A DNA stretch of 41,207 nucleotides from an uncultured Caulobacterales bacterium (GCA_903837135.1 CAILTK010000015.1:1-41207), one strand, 5' to 3'; shown: positions 25,469 to 34,911, counted from the stretch's first letter. Program-made: numbers and translations. Notes: generated from the sequence alone by a model not told the origin.

Positions 25469-26971
25469 ATGACCTCGCAGATTCCGCGCGCCGACATCCA
25501 GCCGAACACCCTCGAGTACGAAACCCTTCCTCTCGTGAAGGCGACCGGGTTTCGCGAATACGACGCCCGCTGGATCCTGGAGAAGGAGATCAACCTTCTG
25601 GGCATCCAGGCCCTCGGCCTCGGCCTCGGCACCCTGATTCACGAGCAGGGCGTGAAGCCCCGCATCGTGGTCGGCCACGACTTCCGCTCCTACTCCCTGT
25701 CGGTGAAGCAGGCGCTGATGCTGGGCCTGGTCTCGGCCGGCTGTGAGGTGCTGGACATCGGCCTCGCGGTCTCGCCCATGGCCTATTTCGCCCAGTTCGA
25801 CCTCGACGCCCCCTGCGTGGCGATGGTCACCGCCAGCCACAACGAGAACGGCTGGACCGGGGTGAAGATGGGTTCGGACAAGCCCAAGACCTTCGGCCCG
25901 GAGCAGATCGGGCCCCTGAAGGACATCGTCCTCGGCGGCAAGGGCGTGGAGCGCGCCGGCGGGGTGGTGCACCGGGTCGACGGCGTGCGCGAGCGCTATA
26001 TCGCCTCGGTGTCCGAGACCCGGATCAGCCGCAAGCTGCGCGTGGTCGCCGCCTGCGGCAACGGCACGGCCGGCGCCTTCGCGCCCCAGGCCCTGGAGCG
26101 GATGGGCGTCGAGGTGATCCCGATGGACACCGAGCTCGACTGGACCTTCCCCAAGTACAATCCCAATCCCGAAGACCATGAGATGCTGCACGCCATGGCC
26201 GAGGCGGTGAAGCGCGAGGGCGCCGACCTGGCGCTCGGCTTCGACGGCGACGGCGACCGCTGCGGCGTGGTGGACGACACCGGCGAGGAGATCTTCGCCG
26301 ACAAGATCGGCCTGATGCTGGCGCGCGACCTCTCCGCCCTGCACAAGAACGCCACCTTCGTGGTCGACGTGAAGTCCACCGGACTCTACGCCACCGACCC
26401 CATCCTCAAGGCCAACGGCGCCACGGTGGTCTACTGGAAGACCGGCCACAGCTACATCAAGCGCAAGACCGCCGAACTCGGCGCCCTGGCCGGCTTCGAG
26501 AAGTCGGGCCACTTCTTCTTCTCAAAGCCGCTCGGCTACGGCTATGACGATGGCCTCGTCGCCGCCGCGGCCGTGCTGCAGATGCTGGACCGCAACCCCG
26601 GCAAGACACTGTCCGAGCTGCGCCAGGCCCTGCCGCCGGCCTTCACCTCCCTGACCATGAGCCCGCACGCGGGCGACGAGGTGAAATATGGCGTCGTCGA
26701 TCAGGTGGTGAAGGAATACCAGGACCTGGCGGCGCGCGGCGGCGAGATCCTCGGCCGCAAGATCACCGAGGTGATCACCGTCAACGGCGTGCGCGTGGCG
26801 CTGGAGGACGGCTCCTGGGTGCTGGTGCGCGCCTCGTCCAACAAGCCCGAGCTGGTGGTGGTGGTGGAGAGCATGCGCTCCGAAGACGACATGCGCGACC
26901 TGTTCCGCAACGAGGTCAAGCCGCGCCTGGCGGCTCATCCGGAGGTCGGTCGTTACAATCAGGAAATATAA
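25469..26971 (+). CDS. Phosphomannomutase/phosphoglucomutase
   Basis: This 500-residue member of the alpha-D-phosphohexomutase family interconverts hexose 1- and 6-phosphates. The active-site phosphoserine Ser123 is in TASHNENGWTG, the magnesium loop DGDGDR is at 259-264, the sugar-recognition motif is FEKSGH, and the C-terminal phosphate-binding domain has VRASSNKPELVV. These place it in the bacterial PMM/PGM (AlgC/ManB-like) group; mannose versus glucose preference cannot be read. With galU next on the strand, a route from glucose-6-phosphate to UDP-glucose is likely. The ATG at 25469 is preferred over 25430 because family members begin near here and AAGG lies upstream. Confidence 0.92.
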   Translation: MTSQIPRADIQPNTLEYETLPLVKATGFREYDARWILEKEINLLGIQALGLGLGTLIHEQGVKPRIVVGHDFRSYSLSVKQALMLGLVSAGCEVLDIGLAVSPMAYFAQFDLDAPCVAMVTASHNENGWTGVKMGSDKPKTFGPEQIGPLKDIVLGGKGVERAGGVVHRVDGVRERYIASVSETRISRKLRVVAACGNGTAGAFAPQALERMGVEVIPMDTELDWTFPKYNPNPEDHEMLHAMAEAVKREGADLALGFDGDGDRCGVVDDTGEEIFADKIGLMLARDLSALHKNATFVVDVKSTGLYATDPILKANGATVVYWKTGHSYIKRKTAELGALAGFEKSGHFFFSKPLGYGYDDGLVAAAAVLQMLDRNPGKTLSELRQALPPAFTSLTMSPHAGDEVKYGVVDQVVKEYQDLAARGGEILGRKITEVITVNGVRVALEDGSWVLVRASSNKPELVVVVESMRSEDDMRDLFRNEVKPRLAAHPEVGRYNQEI

Positions 26972-27012
26972 ACCGTCCCGAACCTAAAAGGCCCGACGTT
27001 CCAGGGGGTGGC

Positions 27013-27888
27013 ATGAAGAAGATCCGCAAGGCCGTATTCCCGGTGGCCGGGCTCGGCACCCGCATGCTGCCGGCCGCCAAGACCGTGGCCAAGGAGATGC
27101 TGACCGTCGTCGACCGGCCGCTGATCCACTATGTGCTGGCCGAGGCCCGGGCGGCGGGGATCGAGCACTTCGTGCTGGTCACCGGCCGGGGCAAGACGGC
27201 GATGGAGGACTATTTCGACCACTCGGTCGAGCTCGAGGCCACGCTCAAGGCCAAGAACAAGACCGCCCTGCTCGACGAACTCCTGGCCGACCTGCCCAAG
27301 GAGGGCGAGATCAGCTATGTCCGGCAGATGGAGCCCAAGGGCCTCGGCCACGCGGTGTGGTGCGCCCGCGACATCATCGGCGACGAGCCCTTTGCCGTGC
27401 TTCTGCCCGACATGATCATGGACGCGACGCCCGGCTGCACCGCGCAGATGATCGCCGCTTACGAACAGACCGGCGGCTCCAACATCGTCGTCGTCGAGCC
27501 CTGCCCGCCCGGCATGGCCCACCAGTACGGCATCGTCGCGCTCGACGGCCAGTCCGGCCGGCTCAACCCGATGACCGGCATGGTGGAGAAGCCGGCGGCC
27601 GGGACCGAGCCGTCCAACCTGTTCATCTCCGGCCGCTATCTCTTGCAGCCCGAGGTGTTCGACATCCTGTCGACCCAGGAGCGCGGCGCCGGCAACGAGA
27701 TCCAGCTGACCGACGCCATGCTGAAGATGCTGGCGGGGGGCAGCCCCTTCCACGCCCTCGAATACGACGGAACCACCTACGACTGCGGCGACAAGCTCGG
27801 CTGGCTCCGCGCCAACGTCGCCATGGCCCTCAAGCGCCCCGACCTCAGGGGCGTCCGCGAGATGATCGGCGAGGAGCTGCGACGGTAG
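27013..27888 (+). CDS. galU: UTP--glucose-1-phosphate uridylyltransferase
   Basis: This 291-residue enzyme makes UDP-glucose from UTP and glucose-1-phosphate in the cytoplasm. The nucleotide-binding start PVAGLGTRMLPAAKTVAKEM is present, slightly changed from the common LPATKAIPKEM. QMEPKGLGHAV, LLPDMIMD (metal-binding acid), VEKPAAGTEPSN and GNEIQLTDAM follow in order. Length is typical (about 290-300). AGGGGGTGG precedes the ATG. It lies 41 bases after the phosphohexomutase gene in the same direction, and the two form a plausible UDP-glucose supply unit for surface polysaccharide. Confidence 0.96.
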   Translation: MKKIRKAVFPVAGLGTRMLPAAKTVAKEMLTVVDRPLIHYVLAEARAAGIEHFVLVTGRGKTAMEDYFDHSVELEATLKAKNKTALLDELLADLPKEGEISYVRQMEPKGLGHAVWCARDIIGDEPFAVLLPDMIMDATPGCTAQMIAAYEQTGGSNIVVVEPCPPGMAHQYGIVALDGQSGRLNPMTGMVEKPAAGTEPSNLFISGRYLLQPEVFDILSTQERGAGNEIQLTDAMLKMLAGGSPFHALEYDGTTYDCGDKLGWLRANVAMALKRPDLRGVREMIGEELRR

Positions 27889-27949
27889 GGCGGCGAGGCT
27901 GAATATCCCGCGCGGGGCCCATCCCAAGTTCATCCGCAGGCAGGGCGGC

Positions 27950-28411
27950 CTAGGCCCGCGTCCGGGCGGCGACGGTCAGCGTGTCGACCAGACGACGGTT
28001 GAGGTGCGCAAGGGTCTCCAGGTCGCTCCGGCTCCAGTCGGAGAGCGCCGTGGACAGCAGACGTCTGCGGGCCGCGGTCACGGCTTGGGCGATCGCGTCG
28101 CCCGCGGCGGTCAGGCTCACGGTCCGCACCCGCCGGTCGGCGCCGCTGCTCTCCCTGACCACGAGGCCAAGGCTCTCGAGCTTGGAAAGCTGGCGGCTGA
28201 TGGTCGTGTGATCCCGTCCGATTTGGTCGGAAAGGCCGGCGACGCTGAGCGGGCCGCAGGTCGCCAGACACACGAGCAGGGGGAACAAGGCGTGGTCGAG
28301 GTCGACCTCGGCCTCGCGGAGCAGGAGTTCGACGCGTCGCGGGCTGCCGAAGAAGACGATGATATCGACGAGCGCCGCGGCGAGCTCGTCGACATTGCTT
28401 GCATTATACAC
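27950..28411 (-). CDS. MarR family transcriptional regulator
   Basis: This 153-residue winged-helix protein has the MarR layout: a dimerisation helix at the N-terminus, the recognition-helix region LSDQIGRDHTTISRQLSKLE at about 60-80, and the wing with SSGADRRVRTVSLTAAG. The start given is GTG at 28411, since a stop lies two codons upstream and no other start occurs early in the frame. A perfect TATAAT overlaps this GTG, so the real start may differ. It is divergent from an FMN reductase gene with only 38 bases between the starts. This suggests it represses its neighbour and itself, perhaps in response to quinones, phenolics or oxidants. The ligand is unknown. Confidence 0.85.
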   Translation of the reverse strand: MYNASNVDELAAALVDIIVFFGSPRRVELLLREAEVDLDHALFPLLVCLATCGPLSVAGLSDQIGRDHTTISRQLSKLESLGLVVRESSGADRRVRTVSLTAAGDAIAQAVTAARRRLLSTALSDWSRSDLETLAHLNRRLVDTLTVAARTRA

Positions 28412-28413
28412 CC

Positions 28414-28457
28414 TTTACACCCCTGCCCCGAAGGCTCTAAGATGCGTGTATGATACA
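28414..28457 (+). promoter_or_regulatory. Promoter and operator candidate for the FMN reductase gene
   Basis: TTTACA (28414-28419) and TAAGAT (28438-28443) are 18 bases apart, predicting transcription from about 28450, the A of the start codon. The perfect palindrome TGTAT-G-ATACA (28447-28457) covers that point and is a natural MarR operator candidate. TACACCC is repeated at 28407-28413 and 28416-28422. Confidence 0.45.
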
Positions 28458-29016
28458 TACATCTCCAGGCCTCGTCATCGCCGGCAGCGTGCGCCCCAAC
28501 CGCCTCGCCATCCAGATCTCCCACTGGGTCGCCGCGGTCGGCCGGGAAGCGGCCGGTCTGGCCCTCGAGGTGGTCGATCTCCGGGACTGGCCTCTGCCGA
28601 TGGACGATGAGCCGGGCTTGCCGCAGCAGGGTCAGTATGCGTTCGAGCATACCCGCGCGTGGAGCCGGAAGATCGCCGAGGCGCCGGCCTTCGTCTTCGT
28701 CACGCCGCAGTACAACGGGGGCTATCCAGCCGCGCTGAAGAACGCGATCGACCATGTCTACGGGGAATGGGCTGCAAAGCCGGCGATGATCGTATCCTAT
28801 GGCGGCCACGGCGGCGGCTACGCCGCCGAACAGCTCCAACAGGTTCTGCAATTCGTGCACGCGACGCCGCTGGCCACGAGGCCCGCCCTGACGCTCTCCC
28901 GCGAACAGATCCAGGCCGATTCGGGGCGGATCGATCCGGCGGCGGCGTTCTGCGCCCATCTGACCGATCTTCGACAGGCGTTCGCCGAGCTCGCGACGGC
29001 GCTTCAGACCGCGTGA
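28450..29016 (+). CDS. NADPH-dependent FMN reductase family protein
   Basis: This 188-residue flavodoxin-like protein binds FMN through the phosphate loop GSVRPNR (12-18). The flavin-contacting segment PQYNGGYPAALKNAIDHVYG closely matches the PEYN-PGxLKNAIDW pattern of this family, and SYGGHGGGYAAEQL follows. Members reduce FMN, quinones, azo compounds or metals with NAD(P)H. No ribosome binding site precedes the ATG, and the proposed promoter would start the RNA at the ATG, which suggests a leaderless message. The divergent MarR gene is the likely regulator. A role in quinone or electrophile detoxification is inferred from the pairing only. Confidence 0.9.
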   Translation: MIHTSPGLVIAGSVRPNRLAIQISHWVAAVGREAAGLALEVVDLRDWPLPMDDEPGLPQQGQYAFEHTRAWSRKIAEAPAFVFVTPQYNGGYPAALKNAIDHVYGEWAAKPAMIVSYGGHGGGYAAEQLQQVLQFVHATPLATRPALTLSREQIQADSGRIDPAAAFCAHLTDLRQAFAELATALQTA

Positions 29017-29053
29017 CGGCTCCCGCGACGGCGGTCGAACGACGCGGGCGAGC

Positions 29054-29803
29054 CTACCCCGCCACCTCGTCCACGGCGGCGATCATCCGCGCCAGATCCA
29101 CCGGCCGCGACAGGCGGTGATCGCCGTCCTTGACCAGGGTGAAGACCACGTCGCGCGACGACAGGGCGTCGGCGAGGCGCAAGGCGTGGCGCCAGGGCAC
29201 GTCGGGATCCTCGCCGCCCTGCAGAATGCGCACCGGCCCGTCGAAGGCGATCTGGCCTCCATCGTCCTTTGGCAGCACCGACCAGGCGCGCCCGTCCTCG
29301 ACCAGGGCGCGGGTGATCGGATAGGGATCGCCGTAGTCCGACGGCCGGAGCCAGACGCCGGTCGCCGCCATCTCCGCCCGCGCCTCGGCGGACATGCCGG
29401 CCTCCATCAGCGCCGAGGTGAAGTCGGCCGCGGGGGCGATCAGCACCATGGCCCTGATCCGGTCGGGTCGCGCCAGGGCGAGGAGGCAGGCGATCCACCC
29501 GCCCATCGACGAGCCGACCAGCACCAGCGGCCCGTCGGTCAGCGCGTCGATCACCGCCAGCGCGTCCTCGCGCCAGCGGCCGATGGTCCCGTCCTCGAAC
29601 CGGCCCTCGCTCTCGCCGTGACCGAAATAGTCGAAGCGCACGAAGCCGCGCCCGGTGCGCTCGGCCCAGCCGGCCAGCACCTCGGCCTTGGTCCCGACCA
29701 TGTCCGAGCGGAAGCCGCCCAGCCACACCACCGTGGGACCCCGACCCTCGACCTTGCGGTAGGCCAGGCGATCGCCGGGCCGCTGCAGGAACCCGGGGCT
29801 CAC
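29054..29803 (-). CDS. Alpha/beta hydrolase, ABHD10-like esterase/thioesterase
   Basis: This 249-residue soluble serine hydrolase begins with SPGFLQRPGDRLAYR and has the nucleophile elbow GSSMGGW (Ser99). The catalytic acid is in QGGEDPDVPW and the His in VKDGDHRLSRP. This compact form without a large lid resembles bacterial relatives of ABHD10, which cleave acyl thioesters or esters; the substrate here is unknown. The start is GTG, overlapping the stop of the UPF0114 membrane-protein gene by four bases (GTGA). The two genes are therefore very likely translated from one message. It converges on the FMN reductase gene. Confidence 0.87.
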   Translation of the reverse strand: MSPGFLQRPGDRLAYRKVEGRGPTVVWLGGFRSDMVGTKAEVLAGWAERTGRGFVRFDYFGHGESEGRFEDGTIGRWREDALAVIDALTDGPLVLVGSSMGGWIACLLALARPDRIRAMVLIAPAADFTSALMEAGMSAEARAEMAATGVWLRPSDYGDPYPITRALVEDGRAWSVLPKDDGGQIAFDGPVRILQGGEDPDVPWRHALRLADALSSRDVVFTLVKDGDHRLSRPVDLARMIAAVDEVAG

Positions 29804-30351
29804 GACGGTGCGCCGCCGTGGCCGCCGCTGCGGTTGGAGATGAAGTCCATCAGCGCCAGCAGGACGCTGGAGACCACGAAGGTGAGGTGGATGGCGACCT
29901 GCCAGATCAGCGCCTTCTCGTCGTGCACGCCCTCGTCCGCCACCACCAGGAAGCTCTTCAGGAGGGCCACGGCCGAGATGGCGACGATGGAGGCCATCAG
30001 CTTCATCTTCAGGGCGGCGAAGTCGATCGTTCCCATCCAGTCCGGCCGGTCCTGGTGGTCGCCCGTGTCGATGCGCGAGACGAAGTTCTCATAGCCCGAG
30101 AAGATGACGATGAGCAGCAGGCTGGCCGTCAGCGTCAGGTCGATCAGCGACAGGGCCAGGACGATGCCGCCCTCGGCCATCTTGGCCGGCGGCAGGGCGA
30201 TCAGGTGCAGAAGATCGGTCCACAGATCGACGCCGAACACGACAAGCAAGATGAACAGGGCGAAGACGAGACCGACAAAGAACGGCGCCAGCAGCCACCG
30301 CGACGCGAACAACGCCGCCTCTAGCCCACGTTCGATGCCGGATTTGCTCAT
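29800..30351 (-). CDS. UPF0114 (YqhA) family inner-membrane protein
   Basis: This 183-residue protein of unknown function has four membrane helices, at about 18-42, 62-86, 112-138 and 148-168. The first loop, SRWLLAPFFVGLVFALFILL, and the GYENFVSRID motif after helix 2 are characteristic of the UPF0114/YqhA family. The position of the DFAALKMKLMASIVAIS segment also fits. It is translationally coupled to the downstream alpha/beta hydrolase through a four-base overlap. The pheT gene ends 35 bases downstream of this gene's start codon on the opposite flank, so it may receive read-through from the pheS-pheT transcript. Confidence 0.9.
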   Translation of the reverse strand: MSKSGIERGLEAALFASRWLLAPFFVGLVFALFILLVVFGVDLWTDLLHLIALPPAKMAEGGIVLALSLIDLTLTASLLLIVIFSGYENFVSRIDTGDHQDRPDWMGTIDFAALKMKLMASIVAISAVALLKSFLVVADEGVHDEKALIWQVAIHLTFVVSSVLLALMDFISNRSGGHGGAPS

Positions 30352-30386
30352 GACGCCCTTCCCGGCCCGAAGGCCTCGCGGCTCCC

Positions 30387-32771
30387 CTACCCTCGCAGCA
30401 CCCCGCCCGTCGCCTTTTCGACCGCGGCGACGACGCGGCCGCTCAACGCCTCGATCTCGGGTTCGGTCAGGGTCTTGTCGCGCGGCTGGACCAGGACCTC
30501 AAGGGCGATCGAGCGCTTGCCGTCCGGCACGCCCTTGCCCTCGTAGACGTCGAACACGCGGGCGTCGGCGATCAGGGCCTTGTCGGCCCCGCGCGCGGCG
30601 CGCACCAGGTCGCCGGCCGGACGGTCGCGGTCCACCACGAAGGCGAAGTCGCGCCGCAGCGGCATCAGCGGCGACAGATCCAGCGCCCCGCGAGCCTTGG
30701 CGGCCTTCCTCTTGACCTCGGGCAGGGCGTCGACGACGAGCTCGAAGCCGTAGAGGATCTCGTCCAGGTCCATGGCGCGCAGCACCGCCGGGTGCAGCTG
30801 GCCGAACTCGGCCATCACCGCCTTCGGCCCGAGCTGGACCCGCGCCGAGCGGCCGGGGTGCCACCAGGGGCTGGTCCCGCCCTGCACGATCTGCAGCGAG
30901 CCGATCGGCGCGCCGAGGTCGGCCAGGAGGTCCATCAGGTCGCCCTTGAGCGCGAAGAGCGCGTCTTCGACCACGCCGTCCCAGCGACGGACGGTGGAGG
31001 ACGAGGCGACGGCGGCGATCACCGTGCGCTGGTCCTGCGGCTCGAGGCCCAGGAACACCGGCCCGATCTCAAACAGGGCCACGTCGCCGAAGCCGCGGGC
31101 GGCGTTGCGGCGGGCGGCCTGGATCAGGCCCGGCAGGGCCGAGGGGCGCATGCAGTCGAGGTCGGAGGCGATCGGATTGGCCAGCACCAGGGCGTCGGCG
31201 CCGCCGCCGAACCGGGCCGCGTCGGCCTGGCTGACGAAGGACCAGCCGATGGTCTCCTGATAGCCGAGCGCGGCCAGAGCGCGGCGGGCGATTCGCAGCC
31301 GGGTCTGCCGGCCGGTGAGCACCCCGCCCGGCCGCGGCTCCTGGTGCGGCAGGGGCGTCAGCGGCAGGGCGGCGAAACCCTCGATCCGCGCCACTTCCTC
31401 GACCAGGTCCGCCGGTCCGTCCACGTCGCGCCGCCAGGTCGGCGGCTGGACGCGCAGGTGCGCGCCGGCCGGCGTCAGATGAAAGCCCAGCCGCTCGAGA
31501 ATCTCGATCACGCCGTCGCGGCCCGTGGACAGGCCCGACAGCCGATGCACATAGCCGGGGTCGAAGTCGAAGGCCGGCGGCGGCGCGGGCGGCTGTCCGG
31601 CGACGACGATCTGCGACGGCTCGCCGCCGCAGAGATCGAGGATCAGCCGGGTGGCCAGCTCCAGGCCGGGGACCACGAAGCCAGGATCGACGCCGCGGGC
31701 GAAACGGTACTGGGCGTCCGACGAAATTCCGGTGTCGCGGCCGGTTTGGGCGGTGCGGATCGGATCGAACCAGGCGCTCTCGACGAACACCTCGGTGGTC
31801 TCGTCCGAGCAGCCGGTGGTCTCCCCGCCCATGACGCCGCCGAGCCCGATCGCGCCCGAGCCGTCGGCGATCACGCACATCTGCGGCGTGGCCACATAGG
31901 TCTTGCCGTCGAGGGCCGGGACCGGCTCGTCGCGCCCCAGCCGCGCCTCGATCGCCGTTCCGGTCAGCTTGGCCACGTCATAGACGTGCAGCGGCCGGCA
32001 GCGGTCGTAGGACAACAGGTTGGTCACGTCGACCAGGGCCGAGATCGGGCGCAGGCCGATGGCGCGCAGGCGCTGCTGCAGCCAGGCCGGCGACGGGCCG
32101 TTCTTCACCCCGCGGATCACCCGGCCGGCGAACACCGGACAGGCGTCGCCATCGACCTCGACGGCGATCGGACAGGGGTAGGCCCCGGGGACGGACGTCA
32201 CCGACAGGTCCTTCAGCCGGCCGACGCCGGCGGCGGCGAGGTCGCGGGCGATGCCGGCCACGCCCAGCCAGTCGGGCCGATTCGGCGTCACCTCGAAGTC
32301 GATCACCGGATCGGCGCCGAACACCTCGGCGGCCGGCGTTCCCACCGCAAGATCGCCGTCGAGCTCCAGAATGCCGTCGCTCTCTTCGGCGACCTCAAGC
32401 TCCTTGGCCGAGCACAGCATGCCGTTCGACACCACGCCGCGCACCGGCTTGGCCTCGAGGGTGATGCCCGAGCCGGGGATGTAGGCGCCGAGCGGAGCGT
32501 AGATGGTGACGAGGCCGGCTCTGGCGTTCGGCGCGCCGCAGACGATCTCCTTGCGTCCGTCCACCGTGTCGACCTGGCAGACGCGCAGCCGGTCGGCGTT
32601 GGGGTGCTGAACCGCCTCGACGATCCTCGCCACGCTGAAGCTCTTCAGCTTGGCCGACGGATCGTCCACGTGCTCGACCTCGAGCCCGGCCATGGTCATG
32701 GCCTCGGCGATCCGGTCCACGCCCGCGTCGGTGGCGAGGTGATCCTTCAGCCAGGACAGGGTGAATTTCAT
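30387..32771 (-). CDS. pheT: Phenylalanine--tRNA ligase beta subunit
   Basis: This 794-residue beta subunit of the alpha2-beta2 PheRS contributes tRNA binding and editing of mischarged Tyr-tRNA-Phe. From the N-terminus, [14 protein letters not shown] leads into an EMAP-type tRNA-binding domain (about 40-150). The B3/B4 editing domain (about 210-390) follows, with [19 protein letters not shown]. Next come the B5 domain (about 405-475), the catalytic-like core and the C-terminal anticodon-binding FDX-ACB domain (about 700-793). Length is normal for the bacterial long form. It follows pheS after 13 bases, the standard operon. Confidence 0.96.
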   Translation of the reverse strand: MKFTLSWLKDHLATDAGVDRIAEAMTMAGLEVEHVDDPSAKLKSFSVARIVEAVQHPNADRLRVCQVDTVDGRKEIVCGAPNARAGLVTIYAPLGAYIPGSGITLEAKPVRGVVSNGMLCSAKELEVAEESDGILELDGDLAVGTPAAEVFGADPVIDFEVTPNRPDWLGVAGIARDLAAAGVGRLKDLSVTSVPGAYPCPIAVEVDGDACPVFAGRVIRGVKNGPSPAWLQQRLRAIGLRPISALVDVTNLLSYDRCRPLHVYDVAKLTGTAIEARLGRDEPVPALDGKTYVATPQMCVIADGSGAIGLGGVMGGETTGCSDETTEVFVESAWFDPIRTAQTGRDTGISSDAQYRFARGVDPGFVVPGLELATRLILDLCGGEPSQIVVAGQPPAPPPAFDFDPGYVHRLSGLSTGRDGVIEILERLGFHLTPAGAHLRVQPPTWRRDVDGPADLVEEVARIEGFAALPLTPLPHQEPRPGGVLTGRQTRLRIARRALAALGYQETIGWSFVSQADAARFGGGADALVLANPIASDLDCMRPSALPGLIQAARRNAARGFGDVALFEIGPVFLGLEPQDQRTVIAAVASSSTVRRWDGVVEDALFALKGDLMDLLADLGAPIGSLQIVQGGTSPWWHPGRSARVQLGPKAVMAEFGQLHPAVLRAMDLDEILYGFELVVDALPEVKRKAAKARGALDLSPLMPLRRDFAFVVDRDRPAGDLVRAARGADKALIADARVFDVYEGKGVPDGKRSIALEVLVQPRDKTLTEPEIEALSGRVVAAVEKATGGVLRG

Positions 32772-32784
32772 GGCGTGGTCCTGC

Positions 32785-33894
32785 TCAGCTCAGGCCCGAG
32801 GCCGGGTTGGGGGCGACGAAGGGCGAGAAGCCGTAGTGGGCCAGCCAGCGGGTGTCGGAGGCGAACATGTCGCGAAGGTCCGGCATGCCGTACTTCAGCA
32901 TGCCGAGCCGGTCGACGCCGAAGCCGAAGGCGAAGCCCTGCCAGACTTCGGGGTCGAGGCCGCAGTTGCGCAGCACATGGGGGTGGACCATGCCGCAGCC
33001 GACCACCTCCAGCCAGTCGCTTCCCTGGCCGACCTTGATCTCGCCGCCCGAGCGGTCGCACTGGATGTCCATCTCCGCCGACGGTTCGGTGAAGGGGAAG
33101 TGGTGCGGCCGGAAGCGTGCGCCGACTTCGCCCTCGAAGAAGCGGCTGATGAAGGTCTGCAGCGTCCACTTGAGGTGGCCCATGTGGATGCCGCGGTCGA
33201 TCACCAGCCCCTCCATCTGGTGGAACATGGGCGTGTGGGTCTGGTCCGAGTCGCAGCGATAGGTGCGGCCCGGCACGACGATGCGGATCGGCGGATCCTG
33301 GCCGGCGGCGATCCACGGCGCCGGCGGCGGGGTGTTGGTCTTTTGCATGGTCCGCACCTGCACCGGGCTGGTGTGGGTGCGCAGCAGCTTTCTGTCCCCG
33401 TCGGGGCCCGGCTTGAAGAAGAAGGTGTCGTGCATCTCCCGCGCCGGGTGCTTGGGCGGGAAGTTCAGGGCGGTGAAGTTGTGGAAGTCGTCCTCGATGT
33501 CCGGACCTTCGGCCACGCCGAAGCCCAGGTCGGCGAAGATCGCCACCATCTCGTCCATCACCTGCATGGTCGGATGCACCGCGCCCTTGCGGCGCGGCGG
33601 CGGGGGCAGGGTCAGGTCGACCCGCTCGGCTTTGAGCCGGGCGTCGAGTTCGGCGGCGTCCAGCGCAGCCTTGCGTTCGGCCAGGGCGGCGGCGATCCGG
33701 TCCCTGAGGCCGTTGATCCGCGGGCCCTGCTCGCGCCGCTCGTCCGGGCTCATGCCGCCGAGGGATTTCAACAGGGCCGAGATCGCGCCGGACTTGCCGA
33801 GCGCCTCCACGCGCACGGCCTCCAGGGCCGCCCCGTCGGGCGCGGCGGCGATCCGGGCGGAAAGCTCGGTTTCGAGGGTCGTAAGGTCGGTCAT
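32785..33894 (-). CDS. pheS: Phenylalanine--tRNA ligase alpha subunit
   Basis: This 369-residue catalytic subunit of PheRS activates phenylalanine and charges tRNA-Phe. An N-terminal helical arm (about 1-90) that contacts tRNA precedes the class II core. Motif 2 is in [18 protein letters not shown] and motif 3 in [14 protein letters not shown]. The phenylalanine pocket segment with Phe-Ala-Phe-Gly, mutated in para-chlorophenylalanine-resistant strains, is intact (GFAFGFG). The pheT gene follows by 13 bases. Upstream, a palindromic repeat pair separates it from rplT. Confidence 0.96.
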   Translation of the reverse strand: MTDLTTLETELSARIAAAPDGAALEAVRVEALGKSGAISALLKSLGGMSPDERREQGPRINGLRDRIAAALAERKAALDAAELDARLKAERVDLTLPPPPRRKGAVHPTMQVMDEMVAIFADLGFGVAEGPDIEDDFHNFTALNFPPKHPAREMHDTFFFKPGPDGDRKLLRTHTSPVQVRTMQKTNTPPPAPWIAAGQDPPIRIVVPGRTYRCDSDQTHTPMFHQMEGLVIDRGIHMGHLKWTLQTFISRFFEGEVGARFRPHHFPFTEPSAEMDIQCDRSGGEIKVGQGSDWLEVVGCGMVHPHVLRNCGLDPEVWQGFAFGFGVDRLGMLKYGMPDLRDMFASDTRWLAHYGFSPFVAPNPASGLS

Positions 33895-33914
33895 TTGTGA
33901 TCGGTCTCGTCTTG

Positions 33915-34017
33915 CCCGCGGACCCGCGTAAGCGGGGACCCAGGCGTTGTCACCTGAGCCGCGGGGAAAAGACCCTCAACAAAGACCTTAGTCCCCGCTT
34001 GCGCGGGGATGAGCGGG
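33915..34017. repeat. REP-like inverted pair, family B, between rplT and pheS
   Basis: The left unit GACCCGCGTAAGCGGGGACC and the right unit GTCCCCGCTTGCGCGGGGAT are approximate inverses, each also a hairpin on its own. They fill most of the 130-base gap. They could stall or end transcripts from rplT before pheS, though no T-run is present. Confidence 0.7.
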
Positions 34018-34024
34018 TCGGGGG

Positions 34025-34381
34025 TTAGCCCAGCGCGGCGCGCACCTTGTCGGCGATGGCCTTGAAGGCGGCGGGATCGGCCATGGCGATGTCCGCCAGA
34101 ACCTTGCGATCCATCTCGATCCCCGCGGCTTCAAGGCCGCTGATAAATCGGGAATAGGTGATGCCTTCCAGGCGCGCGGCGGCGTTGATGCGCTGGATCC
34201 ACAAGGAGCGGAAGGCGCGCTTGCGGACCTTGCGGTCGCGGTAGGCGTACTGTCCGGCCTTGTCGACCGCGGCCTTGGCCGTGCGGATGGTGTTCTTGCG
34301 GCGGCCATAGAAGCCCTTGGCCTGCTCGAGAACTTTCTTGTGTCGGGCGTGGGACGTAACGCCCCTTTTCACGCGTGCCAT
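34025..34381 (-). CDS. rplT: 50S ribosomal protein L20
   Basis: This 118-residue protein binds 23S rRNA early in assembly of the large subunit. The sequence from [16 protein letters not shown], the [15 protein letters not shown] segment and the globular C-terminal half with [19 protein letters not shown] match L20 throughout at the normal length. rpmI is 38 bases upstream. In several bacteria L20 represses its own operon by binding the mRNA leader; I cannot confirm such a site here. Confidence 0.97.
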   Translation of the reverse strand: MARVKRGVTSHARHKKVLEQAKGFYGRRKNTIRTAKAAVDKAGQYAYRDRKVRKRAFRSLWIQRINAAARLEGITYSRFISGLEAAGIEMDRKVLADIAMADPAAFKAIADKVRAALG

Positions 34382-34419
34382 ATCGATTCTACCTCAAGAT
34401 CTTGCGTTCAGTCGCTGGC

Positions 34420-34617
34420 TCAGCCGTACGGCAGCCAGGACTTGATGGTCTTCGCATCCGAGTCGGACATCACCTTGGTGCCGCGATGGGTGCGAATGTA
34501 CTTCGCATTGTGGCTGATCAGGCGGTGGCGCTTGCCGGCGACGCCGGCCTTCACCTTGCCCGAAGCCGTGATCTTGAAGCGCTTCTTGGCGCCAGACTTC
34601 GTCTTCAGTTTCGGCAT
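34420..34617 (-). CDS. rpmI: 50S ribosomal protein L35
   Basis: This 65-residue basic ribosomal protein has the usual [14 protein letters not shown] start, a [13 protein letters not shown] centre and a KSWLPYG end. The ATG at 34617 is used because the family begins exactly with MPKLKT. An in-frame ATG 23 codons upstream has no family support. rplT follows after 38 bases. Unlike the common infC-rpmI-rplT order, infC here lies 1.7 kb upstream with an MFS transporter gene and a large inverted repeat in between. Confidence 0.96.
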   Translation of the reverse strand: MPKLKTKSGAKKRFKITASGKVKAGVAGKRHRLISHNAKYIRTHRGTKVMSDSDAKTIKSWLPYG

Positions 34618-34768
34618 TTCGCTGCGGGGCCCGAAGGCTCCGTCCTCACATAGGATGGCAAACAGGAAACCGCCAAGGCATGCCATTAGCCCGGCGGCTT
34701 CGGAAGAGCGGGGCTTGTATGCGAAAAGCCTGGCCGGTGCAACCGTCCCTGCCGGCAGATCAGCCTCG

Positions 34769-34908
34769 CGCGTCAGCGCTGTAAAGATTCACCGCCAAGC
34801 ACACCAAGCTCACGAAGAGGGATGAGACGATCTCAACGGCGGCCAGATCGGGCGTAGGCTTGGTGTTCTTGGCGCGCCTGGCGGTGAACTTATTTCAGCG
34901 CTGACGCG
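34769..34908. repeat. 140-bp imperfect inverted repeat between the MFS gene and rpmI
   Basis: The ends CGCGTCAGCGCTG (34769-34781) and CAGCGCTGACGCG (34896-34908) are perfect inverses. Inside them TTCACCGCCA (34788-34797) pairs with TGGCGGTGAA (34879-34888), and ACACCAAGC (34801-34809) with GCTTGGTGT (34858-34866). The element abuts the MFS stop codon. The CCGCCAAG-CACCAAG text recalls repeats I have seen in many bacterial genomes. Confidence 0.8.
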
Positions 34909-34911
34909 CAG

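Noticed and set aside
30792-33038. A 748-codon plus-strand frame across pheT and pheS
   Set aside because: It spans two known genes antisense and has shadow composition.
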